A stretch of DNA of 64,000 nucleotides. Origin: Rhododendron vialii (lineage: Eukaryota > Streptophyta > Magnoliopsida > Ericales > Ericaceae). The DNA lies in the NCBI RefSeq assembly GCF_030253575.1, contig NC_080557.1, positions 15,786,001-15,850,000 of the forward strand, read 5' to 3'. Shown here in pieces: positions 25,053 to 37,059 of this stretch; within the stretch, counting starts at the first letter, position 1; every line of letters starts with the position of its first letter. Below the pieces are notes generated by a model. It did not search any database and had not been told where the DNA came from. It worked only from the letters and a program-made list of their open reading frames with translations. The position numbers and the translations under genes are program-made.

Positions 25053-26560
25053 CATGGTGACTGCACCACTCATAGCCATTTCAGGTTCAAAATGGCAATA
25101 GTCGGTTGTGTTCGGTACGCATTTTAGTTTAGTTTTTCAATCATTACTCTACTTCTTCCTCTAATCATTATCATATTTTTTCAATTATTACTTTCTCATC
25201 TCTCTCTATCTCTCCAATCATTACTACTCTCTTCAATTATTACCTTATTTTTCCTTCAACTTATTATCAAAACTAAACTAAACTACCGATCAAACCTGTT
25301 TCCAAGATTTGGGAAGTTGTTGTGACATTTTATGGGGTTTACTTTTTGATATGCCTCCACAGAAGAATTCTGACAATGACCATTAACAGAACAAAATTTA
25401 GTGGAACAGTATCAATACATTGACGTCTTACCAACGAGGTTGCCTTTTTCACGGAGGTTCCGTAAAAGAAATTTTCGTGCCGTCTCATTTTACAGGTTCG
25501 TCTCGATTATCAATGTTCTGAATTTTAAATAAATCATTCGCGCTTTTAAACTATTCACACGAATAATTTATTTAAAATCTGAACCACCGAAAACACTTTT
25601 GAACGAGTGATATTGTTTACCTCCGTAAAAAAGGTTTTTACGTAAAAAAAGGTTTTTACGGCGCCTCCGTAAATAAGTTTGGGAAAATGACGGCCAAAAA
25701 CGTGTTCTGATAATTAATACTCGCCAAGTGCATATTAAGGACATTTGTTAAGTTTTCCTGAGCCCTCATTTTTCCAATAAGTTTTCCTCCTTACCGACAC
25801 AACTTCTTCAGACCAAGAAGCTTTCCTCCCTACCGACACAACTTCTTCGGACGCACCCATCAGGTAGGAGTGATGTATGGGCACGTGTGGTCCATTGACT
25901 CGTACAGTTTTCTAAGGTTTCGTTCCGGTAATTAAAAATAAGTATTTATTTTTTAAATTAAAGATGATGTATAATGTATTGTAAAAAAACGACCTACCAC
26001 GTAAGAAGGAAAATAAGTACTTAAAAAATAAAAAACTAAACGAAACAAAACTTAAATTTCTCTGATAGAGATATAGCTTGAAACTTAAATTTTTAAATTT
26101 GACCGCATGAAGATCATAGCATCGCCTCAAAGGTTGATCCTCTTTATTCATTAAAGGCTAAGTTCCGCTAAGGGCTTTTTTTGTGAATTTTCAATTTTTT
26201 TACACGTTTGTTGATTTTGCGCCTAATTTTTGTGTATTATTAATTCGTCTCGACCAAGAATCTTAGCAGAACTCAGCCAGAGTCTATTCTAAATGAATCA
26301 GAAAAGTAAGGGGAAAAAAAAACATCTACCAAAAGCTAGAATCATGTTTAAAAAGTTCACAGAGAAAACCAGATGGGTCCAAAACACTGTACACTGGAGA
26401 TTAGGAGAACCTCCATTGACATATACAAAAGGTACAGATTAAGTCTAGAGCAGTAACAACACAATAGGGACGCCTTCTATCGTGCCAAGATCAGGCTGAT
26501 AACAAACTGGGGAGCCAAAAAATCACCAGCCAAAACTACCATTTCAGAAACCGAGAATCT
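25053..26560. other. Spacer downstream of the B3 gene
   Basis: Contains dispersed-repeat copy 4 (about 25103-25300), a short duplication of CCTACCGACACAACTTCTTC-type sequence near 25790-25850 and AT-rich debris. The 3' UTR of the B3 gene probably occupies roughly 26300-26560. Confidence 0.4.
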
Positions 26561-29500
26561 TTACTTTCGAACGATACCGACTTTGAATATGACCTCGCGC
26601 TCGTTCTTGGATGTGCCCTCGCACTCGTTCTCAACTTCGAAAGCACATTCGTCTCCTGGTTGAATGCTGTTTTCCTTAACAAACGCTTCCCATCCACTTG
26701 TCAGTGCTTTGATTTGAGATTTCTCATGGTAGACGACGGGCCATAATCTAGATTCCGGGTCCCGTAGGAGAACAACTGCCCTTCGGCTTCCCGAATCCCC
26801 TTGGCCCTTTGGCTTTACTTTAGGCAAGCGCCTTGGTAACTCCTGCACAGTTGTGAGAAAAGTTCAGACATTCGAAAAGAAAGAACTTGTAATTTCACCA
26901 TCTGAGAAAAGGACAAAATATGGACACCCCCTAAAAAATACGCTCATTTCAGGACACAAAAATGAAAGCAGGAACTAAAACTACTCATATTATTCTCTAG
27001 TCAATTCAATTGGTTATTGATATCCAGTGGCCAAACTGCCTGATTCCCGTAGGTCGCACTATGTTCTCGTCGTCTGATACACGGAGGCCTGTAAATAGAG
27101 GCCAATAGGAAGAACAACGGGAAAGAGCAGAAGTAATTTATCTGGAAAGACTCGAAACTAGCCTGACATGTGAATAGATGGAAAAGAATCCTCTACCACA
27201 TATAGTATTGGACCTAATCGAACAAAGTCTAGGGCGCACAGAATGGGCAGAGCCCAACTTGCCGAAAGGTGGAGAACATAAGAGCCTGATACAGGCCAAC
27301 CAACTGGTGTGGGTTGGACGATCAGGAAACAAGCGAACAACCCATGGTACGGCGGGCTAAAGGGCTGGACTGGACTGGATTAGGTCTAACCCGTTTGGGT
27401 GCTTGGGACATGTTGGCGCAGCATGGATGCCGAGTGGCATTGCTCAGCCACGTAAAAGCCGACTACGTGGACAAACCGAATCCTCATGCATGATGTCATA
27501 TGGGAAAACGGTTGTAAGTGACATCGTGCAGGCCCGAGCTCGACCAAACTTACTTGGCACCAAATTAAAGTCCCTCTAGAGAAAGTACACTATAAACCCT
27601 AGAAAGATACGATGTTTAGTTTTACTTCCTTTAGTTGAGACTGACTTTGGCATCAGCGTGCCCTCCGACTAGAATCCGTCCTTTTGCATTTGTGACTCTC
27701 AAGAAAGGCAAAGGCTAAGTGGAAGGCATGAAAGGAAGGATAAAACCTTTTTTATTTGAGTAAATAGTTAAATTAGCAAAAAGGCAGTAATGGAACGCCC
27801 GTATTAAAAAAAATAAAATAAACCCCACCAAATAACCCACATCAAACAAAGAGGAATCATGACCCAACTATACAAGCTATTCACCCAAAAACTTTTGATT
27901 CTAAAGAATCTAAACAGAGGCTTTTTCGACCCCTTCAAAACATCTCGAATTTCTTTCAGGCCAAATAACCAACATCAAACAAAGAGGAATCATGACCCAA
28001 ACTTGTTTCCTTCTCTTCCCCACTCTAGCACCTCTCCAAGCAATTAAGAGTTCCATCACATTCCCTGACATGGCCCACTGCATTCTGGACCAATAGAACA
28101 CCAAGATCCATAGCTCCCAAACCACAGGGCAATGAATAAAGAGGTAATCAATCGTCTCTGCATCCCTTTTGCACATACAACATCAATTCCCAATGATTCT
28201 CCGTCTTCTAATCAAATTATCAATAGTAAGAATCTTGCCTTAAGCCACGCACCAAACAAAAAGACTAACCTTAAGCGATGCCGGAGTTTTCCAAATAACT
28301 TGCAAAGGATTTCACCAGAAAAGATCCTGACATAGATAAACACCAACGCATCTCATTCTCCCCTTCTCCTAACCCTCTAATAACATACACTTTAGAAAGC
28401 AACGTAATCAAAGCCTCCTCTTCCCACTCATGCACCTCCCTTTGCAAGCGAATATTCCATACAATAACCCCATCCTCATCCTGAAATAGTAGATAATCAT
28501 AAACATTTGCTTCTCTGTCACAAAGTCAAATGATAGATATTTGGGAAAGCATCCGGCAAACTCACATCCCCACACCACATGTGCTCCCAAAATTTAAATC
28601 TTTTTTCCATCACTAACCACCATATGAGTATTCCTTACAAAAACATCCCACCCATTCATGATACATCTCCAAAGTGCCACCCTATAAGGCAATCTCACAT
28701 GAAGGGAAGACCAACCTCCCCATCCGCACCCATACTTCGCCACTATTACCTTCCTCCACCATCTCTTGCTTTCACACGCAATCTCCAAAGCCATTTACCC
28801 AACAAGGCTTATCTCCTCACTCCCTAGCCTCCCTCTCTAATGGGAGCACAAACTGTATCCCAGTCAACTAGATGGTATTTGAACTCTTCCCCCACTTCTT
28901 TCCAAGGGAAATCTCTTTGGATTTTCTGTAGCCTCTTTGCAACCGAACCCAGAATGACAAACAAGGACATTTAATAAGTGGGCAAACTAGAAAGCGTACT
29001 TTTGATTAAAGTTACTATGCCACCTTTAGTAATATTTTGCTACTTCCAACCCGCCAATCTTTTTCTTTCCACAACTGAGTCCCACACTGCCTTTGATTTA
29101 AAGGAGGAGCCCAACAGTAAGCCCAATTACAACGCCGCAAGCGGTCCCACCCTACAACCCAAAAACTGAGCAAGAGCACTAATATCATCAACCGCCCCTA
29201 CCGGGATCATCTCGGACTTCCCAAGTTCACCTTAAGACCGGACACAACTTTGAAGCACAAAAGAACACACCGAAGGTAGCTCGCCTGCATCAATCCACAT
29301 CACAAAACAACCGAGTGTCATCAACATAAATGATGTGAGAAACCATCAACCCCAAACCATCTTCCCTTCCCACCTCGAAACCTTGCAAGAAACCACCTAG
29401 AACAGCTTTCTGAATCAGTAGGGCCCTACAAAAACTCTAGCATTTCACAAAAATTGTGGCGCTTTGATATCCATGATCTATGAAGGATCAACACCCTAAG

Positions 29501-32500
29501 ACATTCTCGTATCCATGTTGGACACTCAGAGACGCAAGGGACACATGGACACGTGGCATGTCCATTAAAATTTCCTTTTATAAATTTTAAAAGCTTTTCA
29601 AAGTTGAAATACTTGTAACTTCAAACTCAAAAGTATCGGACCAAAAGTCTAATATAAAACATCAGAGTACGTCTTAGTTATATCATCTTCACACATAAAA
29701 CTGGCATTTGTTGGGTGTTGTTAGAAGGAAAGTGTTTCATCTGCCTACAAGTTACATCAAATCCACCTTCCAATTAAGAACGGAGAGAGAGAAAGGGAAG
29801 CAAGAAACGCAAAGGCCCACAACACCTAATCACAAAGGAAACAACCTTAACCAACTCAAGATTCCATTAATGCACATTTCAAAGCCTATCGTTTGTGGCT
29901 AAAAACCTTGTAATAATCGGAAACTAAAAACCTGACATAAGGAAACAAAAGCCTAAAACTGCTTACTAAAAACATATTGAAAAGAAACTAAATGCAAATG
30001 TTCCACTTCACCTTCCGCAAACATGTTTCTGCCCCTATTTTGGGACCTTAGCATCATTGCATAGTCTTTTTTAGTACCAACAGTAAAGCAAAGGTATATT
30101 AAGATTATTGACATCTAATATTGGACAACCACAAAAACAATTAACAATCAAAAGTAATTCCATAAGTTGATGTTGCGATAACATTTTGGGGGTAGCATTG
30201 AACGTTAAACATTTTCTACTAGCTTAATTTTGACATCATGATTGAGGAAGAAAAGATACATAGCATCACGCTTAGCTCTGATTTACTAGCATTAGCCATG
30301 CATGCCTGCAAGCACGCAGTATTAATACAACTGACAGCCAACCATTGCACCAATCATTTGGGAATGTCTTATCATCCTGTGTGAAATGAAAACAGAACTT
30401 ATATCTCAAGTTATAGCAACTGTGAAAAAAGATATATGAATGCAATCAACTGTCTACAGTTCAAGTTTCTAGCATCCATCCATGATATCGTTCATCATCA
30501 GCATCAGATGACACAAAAGTGTAACTCAAATAGCCCTCAGTCAAGGTGAACATGACTAAAAAGTATCTCTAAGACAAAGATATTATATAGTCGAAACAAG
30601 GAGAACAATAAAGATGAAGCAGTGCACATGCATCTGTAGCTAGAACTTGCTTAAAATGAATGGTTTAGAGTCTTTTCTATTAATGACTTAATGAGATTGA
30701 GGTATATATTGACGGTAGAATCACAAACTCAGTGAGTCGACGAGAAACATACAAGAAAAGCCTTCGTTTCAGCCACCATTAAGGAGGTGGTGCCAGAATC
30801 TGCAGACAGCGAATCAGATGTATCAACAGGTTCAGTTTTGACAGCTTTGAAGACATAATCTTCCTTTTTTGCAGGATGGTTGGAACTGTTACCAGAGTCT
30901 TTGGGCTCTGGATACTTTTCTGCAATTCATTCATCACAGTTATACTAAAGATTGGAGACTGCAAGGAATTTGTGCACGTGCCAAAAATGCAAGTACATGA
31001 TTTAGACAGCAGCACTTTTGTATTAGGTAAGCGCACAAGCAGAACTGAAACTAATCATACCATTTACAATATCCCTAAAGCCACAGACTTCTGTTTTCAT
31101 CTCCAATTGCTTGGTTTTTGCTTCGTTGATTTTCTCTCCTGCTGATGATAGCATTAGGTTATCAGTCACAGATATATCTTTCAACTACCCGCAAAAAAAA
31201 GAAGATATATCTTTCAACTAGGGGAAGGCAACCCAAATTTTGATAGATACAATATGAAAGCAAAGTCAATGTAAGAATAACGTGCTACCCGTACGAGGGA
31301 GTAGCAGAAAATAAACAGGGAAGGAACACACCGGATTGAAAATTGTGAGTTTGAACAGAGGCTGGTAAGCCACAGAACTTTGAAGCACCAGCAGATTTCT
31401 GTGGTGCACTTTGACAGCTGGGCATGATGGGGGTATCTTCTGTTTGGGGAATCAGAATCTGATAGCTACCTGGTTAATGATGAATCATAACACATACAAT
31501 AAAATCAAATCAAATACAATTTTAGTCAAGGATGAACCCAAGGGCGGATGAGCCCAGGCGACCGCCCTACTTATGTTTCAAATTTTTTCTTATTAGTATA
31601 GTAATAAATTTTCAAAAATTGGAAAGCTATATAGGTTTGCCACCCCATGGGTTTTTCAAAAATCTATTACCGCCCGTCTAAGACTTTTGGAAAATTTAAT
31701 ATCTACCATTTTACCATTCTTTCTCTTTAAATATCTGCGAATATCTTAGTAGTATTGGAGTAGAGAAGATAGCAAGTCAAACTTTTAACCTTTACCCTTA
31801 CCTAGCTAGCACGTGGATAAGAAATCAACCTTTAAGTTGCTTCGCATTTATGTTCTCTCAGAGTTCTAGAATTTGTCCACGATTTTTTAGCTGAGGCAAG
31901 TATTGATAACAACAAGAAAGTCGATCACTTATCCCCTTGTTGATAGATTTATTCGTCTTGCGTTAACTTTACCAATTTCTACAGCAACAACAGAGCAAGC
32001 ATTTTCAGCCATGAAACTGGTAAAGACTAGACTATGGAATAGGATAGAGGACAATATCCTTGCGAGTTATATGCTCACTTACACTAAAAAAGACATTGCC
32101 CGACGCTTTGACGTTAATTCCATTGTAAATGCTTTTTACAACATGAAAGAGCATTGAGTACAGTTTTAGTACGCTAGGTTGTACATTTTGCTTTTGAAAT
32201 AGAAATTGATGCATTATACCGTATGCACGTAATTATTTACGATAACATTTTTGTAATTGTATAGGTTGATACTTGATCGAATCTATCTATATGATAATTT
32301 TGTTAAAAATATTTTTACAATTTGTATTGGATTCATTGTTCCCATACCCCCAATGATTGAGGACTACATGGGTTCTGTTGTTGTTGTTGTATTGGATTCA
32401 TTGTTGTCATCTTCATATGTTCTAAATTTTGCTGTAAGGTCCATCCAACCTACACTTGAATCCTACGTCCGTCCCTGATTTTATTGTGTAGGATTAGAAC

Positions 32501-35203
32501 AAAGATCATAGACTTACAATTCAAAATACCTAGAGCTCAAATACATTCACATCACACGTATACGACATGGCCACGTCACTCTTATATACACAAACACGCT
32601 GGCGACACCTTGAATACAAACACATACATCATAGGTGTATCTTATATACTTGTAAAAGATTAAAGGACTAATCTAGGTCAAATTAGGGTTTTTATAAATC
32701 CATGACTATATGAACCGACACTAAATAAGTATTCAAGAACTAACCATTCATCACAATTTTCAATCTAGACTAACTTGTTAAAATAAATTATGAGCTCCTA
32801 ATGTGTTCCAGGAATGTGTCCTAGCGTGTCCCCAAGGTGTCTTGATTAGAGAAAACGTGATACCAAACATGGAAACAACTCTAAACGTGTCGGACATGAG
32901 TCCGGCACATGTCATGTTCATGTCATAACGACACCGAGACACAAGGATGGTAGACATGTCTCTGGTTCTTAATTCCACCAAATTAACAGAAAAATAGAAC
33001 AACTAACTTGATTTTGTCTTTTCACTCTGCTCGCCTCCAATTGTGTTTCCATCGCCAGAATCTTTCGTAGAGACAAGTACTACTTTCTCCGTCACTTGAA
33101 AATCTTCATTGGCCTCAGGAACTTCCAAGTTAGGTACATCCGGGGCAACAACCTTTTCAGTCGCTGGAATTCTATCCACTATATCTGCTCCGGCTTGAGA
33201 TGTTAACAGTATATTACCATCGCAAGGAGACCATTCATGTTCTAAAACTACAGCAGTTCCATCAACATCAGATGTCCTCTGCATTTCAAAGTTAGACAAG
33301 TCATATAGAGAGTTCCTGTGATCCTCATGCCTGTGTCTAGCCTCCATGCCAATCATACACAACTGTACTTCATTCAACATTTTTCTTGGAGAACCATTAG
33401 CAGTAATCAAAGCGTTGTCTGTGACTATTTCCATGTTTGAACCAGATAAAACAGAAGCAACTTGATCCTGTTCGTTCATTGTATTACGATCAGTCGAGTG
33501 ATATTTTCCATCTTTGGCAGCAGAAGGTGTGTTTTTCCTTCTTTTCTTCCGGCTGCCATTTTCTGCAGAAAAATGGAGTCTTTCACACCCATTTTTCCCA
33601 TAGATTTGCACAACAAAGTGAGAACCCAAAATGTAATGGAACACCAAGAGATCTCCAACTTCCAGGCCATGTTCTCGAGAGAAAGAAGCCCAACCTTGAT
33701 GAAAAGCCAAGGACTCCTCTCGCCAGGATAATGTCACCGTCCACCTTTGTCCACTTGCATCCTCCAGCTGAGTTTCCTTACTTGCCAAGTTTGGCATCGT
33801 CCGGCCGATTTTAGGAGGCAAGAACTGCAGAGGCCCATAGCTTAGAGCCTTAGGAATAATATATGAATGGATTTAACGAAAATCTGTCGAAGTTTGATGC
33901 ACATAACATCATTGCAAGACATAACTACATTTTTACTTATTTGCCAAAGAACCTAAAATTATTCAACTCATGCAAATCCAACGTTATTTATACAAGTTTC
34001 CAGATTTTGACACCAATATCAAACCATTTCATGGGTAATAATACTTTAAGAAGACGGGAAAAAAAGAAAAGAACATGTCTCAAAAGAATGATGCTATAAC
34101 AAAAGAGAAAATTCTTAGTCAAGTAAAGATAAATAATTCATTCAGCTGAACTCCTAATTTAGACAAGCACTCAATATTGACTTAGGTAAAAGTAAAATCC
34201 ATTCTAAACTGTTTATTTCTGACTACCCCATGTACTAAAGTACTCTTTGCAGATTCCAACTCCACAGCCCCCCCCCCCCCTGATAATACATTCTTTGCAG
34301 ACTGCAACTACAGAAGTGAACAAGACATCTTAGGTTCATCATTCATTTTCTTTTTGGCAATAGAAGAGCAAGATGTGTTGAATTTGTCTACCTGATAAAA
34401 TCTCCATAATAGGCTATTGGTTAAAATTTTAGCTGTAAAAATATCTAATGAAATATTTCATAAAAAATCCGAAGGTTGATGATTCTTAACAACAGAAGTA
34501 TAGCAACTCAATAAACCCAAAAGAAATTTATGTAAGGGCATGCCGACCATGCTTCAATACTCAATTTTGAACAGAAATTTTGGGCCTTTAAGAGTAACCA
34601 GTTTTCGATGGACCATTCCGAAACAGTATAAACCACAAGAAAATATTACAAGAAGCACAAAGAATATATTTTGGAAATAAATGCATATTCATGATAAATT
34701 CCTTCTACAATCCGCATTATACTAAACTACAACCTCTACTTCGTTGGCAGTAGCAATAAGAATAAAGCACTTTCGTGAATAGATTGTGTAGCAGACAGAA
34801 ATAAATTATGTTTACCTAAATGACATGCTTTTAAAATATGAGATGTGAATCCAAACAGAGCATGAAAGTATATCGACTTCTATTCATTTTACAGCCGTAA
34901 GACTTCCACTTTACATGAATATATAGATGGCATACTAGACCCCAACTATTTGTGTAGGAGCAGACAGGATTGGATTCACCCTAATAGTATTAGCATACAC
35001 TATATTGTGGCACCAATATTGGACAACCAATACGTTGAAACAACTCAACAGGAATAAGAGATATGTAGTTGTACCAAAACTTTTGAAAAATTATCGCCAA
35101 TCATGATTTTGAAAAAGGATTGGACAACAGGTGACGGGTCTTTATTCTTTCCATGAATCAATAAGCAATTCCGATCACACTCCGCACACGCTGGTGTACC
35201 CAT
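26561..35203 (-). CDS. Two-B3-domain (REM-type) DNA-binding protein, complete
   Basis: Six coding exons on the minus strand: 35203-35075, 33824-33008, 31469-31332, 31141-31061, 30919-30753 and 26842-26561. Phases agree throughout, giving 537 residues. The N-terminus CAECDRNCLLIHGKNKDPSP has the Cys/His-rich lead-in of this family. The first B3 domain runs from SFFKIMIGDNFSKVL (residues 29-43) through FLPPKIGRTMPNLA, GQRWTVTLSW and GWASFSREHGLEVGDLLVFH to about residue 120. A basic stretch (SRKKRRKN) and a long acidic/Ser-rich linker follow. The second B3 domain starts at FLELPRRLPK (about 443) and includes WPVVYH, GWEAFVKENSIQPGDECAFE and ends IFKVGIVRK. It is presumably a nuclear transcription factor. 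The ATG follows a CAG acceptor; the leader exon is near 36700. The exon-5/6 intron holds a LINE and the exon-2/3 intron a hAT remnant. No lesions seen. Confidence 0.88.
26849..27830 (-). other. Intron sequence of the B3 gene, downstream of the LINE
   Basis: No gene recognised. Short open frames show no domain. A GGGCTGGACTGGACTGG stretch lies near 27361. Confidence 0.4.
27840..29440 (-). pseudogene. Decayed L1-like LINE reverse transcriptase (minus strand)
   Basis: Lies in the last intron of the B3 gene, same strand. Frames broken by many shifts and stops still give, in order: KAVLGGFLQGFEVGR, SHIIYVDDTRLFCD (the RT catalytic box, at about 29317-29340), MIPVGAVDDISALAQFLGCR, GGIVTLIKS, and RWWRKVIVAKYG. 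The zinc-binding end (CKRDAETIDYLFIHCPVVWE) is near 28130-28176. This matches the C-terminal half of plant LINE ORF2; the 5' part, including endonuclease, is missing. A 38-bp sequence with AACATCAAACAAAGAGGAAT occurs twice near the 3' end (27831 and 27961). Confidence 0.85.
29441..30752 (-). other. Intron sequence of the B3 gene, upstream of the LINE
   Basis: Contains GGACACATGGACACGTGGCA near 29540, a word set that recurs near 32880 in another intron. Otherwise no structure seen. Confidence 0.35.
31527..32477 (+). mobile_element. hAT element remnant with transposase C-terminus
   Basis: Ends CAAGGATGAACCCAAG and the inverse of CAGGGACGGACGTAGG (10 of 16 match). They are flanked by ATTTTAGT (31519-31526) and ATTTTATT (32478-32485), an 8-bp target duplication with one mismatch. 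Inside, 31903-32157 encodes the hAT dimerisation domain: LALTLPISTATTEQAFSAMK, then LVKTRLWNRIEDNILASYML and a final NAFYNMKEH. This matches the C-terminus of the TTF/ZMYM1-like hAT transposases of plants. The rest of the transposase is deleted, so it is non-autonomous. It sits in the second coding intron of the B3 gene, antisense to it. Confidence 0.82.
32486..33007 (-). other. Intron sequence of the B3 gene
   Basis: Includes imperfect inverted GTGTCGGACATGAGTCCGGC words near 32888, resembling dispersed repeat debris. No coding feature. Confidence 0.35.
33825..35074 (-). other. First coding intron of the B3 gene
   Basis: AT-rich intron that splits the first B3 domain between KVL and FLPP. 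A short poly-C tract lies at 34269-34280. No other feature seen. Confidence 0.5.
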
Positions 35204-36702
35204 CTGTTCGTTCCTCTAACTGAACTCCCTTGGCTGTGTATCTGTTATGCCCATAGAGACAAAAATAAAATAAAATCAATGAGAAAAGAAAGGACGGAGG
35301 AAAATAAGAATCATAGGCTGCATTTATTAGACTAGACCAATAGTGAAGGGATACGATATTTGATGGAGACCGGACTAATAATGACAAGACTATTAATATC
35401 TCACTACCCCAGGTTGCTACATGAAATGGAACGGGAATGAGAAGCAGTACGCCACATGCATTAAATTGCGTTGAAGTGATCAGTACAAGCTTACAACATG
35501 AGAAGTTATTTTAACAGAGAAACATCCAACAAATATGATATCACTTTTCTAATAAACACAAACTGTACAAGTTTTTTTTTTTGAAGTTTTTGCACTGTTC
35601 AATGAGTACTTTTAAACGGTGGAAAAAGGTTCAAAAAATTATTCTCGAAAGCACCTTTTATTCGAGGTCAAAATGGCACGACTTTTCATATGAAGCAAAC
35701 AAAATAGGATGGATGGAATAAGAAATAGGAAATACATAGGGATAGGTATGAACACATGGAATGACACAATGTAGAGCACGACTCGTAATCGATTCTGATT
35801 CTCTAATTCTGCCAAATAAACAGGGCCCTAGGCAGGATAAACTCCCCAAATTGGATAATATAATCAAAGAACTGGTGAGAGCAATCAAACAAGTGAACAA
35901 CTCAATACTAAAGAAGCAATTTTCACACACTTAGTAAAGTACTATTTAACAACCCCCCCCAATAAAAAAAAAACAAAAAACAAAAAAAAACGAAACAAAA
36001 AAAACCTTAGTTAACAACTACAATCGTTAATCAAAAACGAAACAAAAGCAAATTTGTTCAATTGGAGTAAAAACTCATCTCAAAATTTTCAAAATGAAAA
36101 GACCAACTAAGAAAAGACAATCCTCTGTTTATCAAACAAGTTTTGAAAATTTTATACACATATGTACACGAAATACAGCAGATAGTATGGACATAACAAC
36201 AATGCAGGGCCGGCCCTGGCAGAAGCCAAGAAACCCACTGCCTCGGTCCCCCAAACAATTTGCTAAAAACAAGGGCCCCATAAATGTAGGGTACTCCTGC
36301 ATATGGGTTAAATTTATCAGTCTTGGGGTGTGGATCGGACTTAGCAATACTTCTGGAGGAGTGTTTATTCACAAAACCCAAAACATATATAAAGTTCCAT
36401 TTTTTTTTAAAACAACATAGGAGCTATCCTCACACCCAAGTGGGATCAGACTAATCCAACCAGGGGCACCACTTTACGCGCCCATGAGGCTATCCGAATG
36501 GACTCTCGCCTCCTAACTGCTTGGCCTACCCAAAAATCGAACTCACGGGTGGGAGCAAACCCAGAGCCAGTGGAGTGAGACAATCCTCTTGGGTCAAAAC
36601 ATACAAAGTTAAAGCTTCTAAATTTCGCATAAATAACAGCAGACAGAGAGAGAGAAGACCGGAGAGAGAGGAAGACGAAGAGACAGAGTGAGAGAGGTAC
36701 CC
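35204..36702 (-). other. Probable leader intron of the B3 gene
   Basis: Contains a GGGCCGGCCCTGG repeat copy at about 36207-36300 and a block at about 36420-36600 (CAAGTGGGATCAGACTAATC, GGACTCTCGCCTCC, AATCGAACTCACGG) that looks like dispersed repeat. Poly-A tracts near 35965. No coding exon found. Confidence 0.4.
36207..36300. repeat. GGGCCGGCCCTGG dispersed repeat, copy 1
   Basis: Begins AGGGCCGGCCCTGGCAG and continues into GGGCCCCATAAATGTAGGGT. The palindromic GGGCCGGCCC start is shared with the copy at 51645-51760. Confidence 0.45.
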
Positions 36703-36765
36703 GTTCGAAGTAAGATTCTTGGGTGATTCTGGTTGGGGCCGCGTAGGAATTTGGTACTATTTATA
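36703..36765 (-). promoter_or_regulatory. B3 gene core promoter and leader
   Basis: A TATAAATA box (minus strand) lies at 36765-36758. About 30 bases on, the leader ends AACGG before a GTACCT donor near 36702, which could pair with the CAG acceptor immediately before the ATG at 35203. A CT-rich tract follows. The splice pairing is inferred. Confidence 0.5.
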
Positions 36766-36950
36766 GTGCGACAATTACGTAGCGAACGCCTGGATTTGTA
36801 GCGGTGTAAATTATTCCCCGTCAGTTTACCTTTCCAGTTCACTTCCTAACAAGGCTTTTTAATTTCAGCGTCAACTGTTCCTATATCCTGCTCAATTTAG
36901 GCCCACAAGGATAGAAAAAACACAAAGGCAATAAACATAACAACCATTCC

Positions 36951-37052
36951 GTGACTATACACAAATACTTACACACACTCACAAAGGAGTAGGCCCCACA
37001 CACATATGGGGCCTACCTCCTTTGTGAATGTGTGTAAGTGTTTGTATGGTTA
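36951..37052. mobile_element. Foldback hairpin element of about 100 bp
   Basis: The left arm (TACACAAATACTTACACACA, then CTCACAAAGGAGTAGGCCCC) is nearly the perfect inverse of the right arm (GGGGCCTACCTCCTTTGTGA, then ATGTGTGTAAGTGTTTGTA). The loop is about 8 bases. A related right arm lies at 7370-7415. Confidence 0.75.
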
Positions 37053-37059
37053 TAAAATT

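Noticed and set aside
36420..36600. tRNA-related SINE in the B3 leader intron
   Set aside because: AATCGAACTCACGG resembles an inverted B box, but no A box at the right distance was found.
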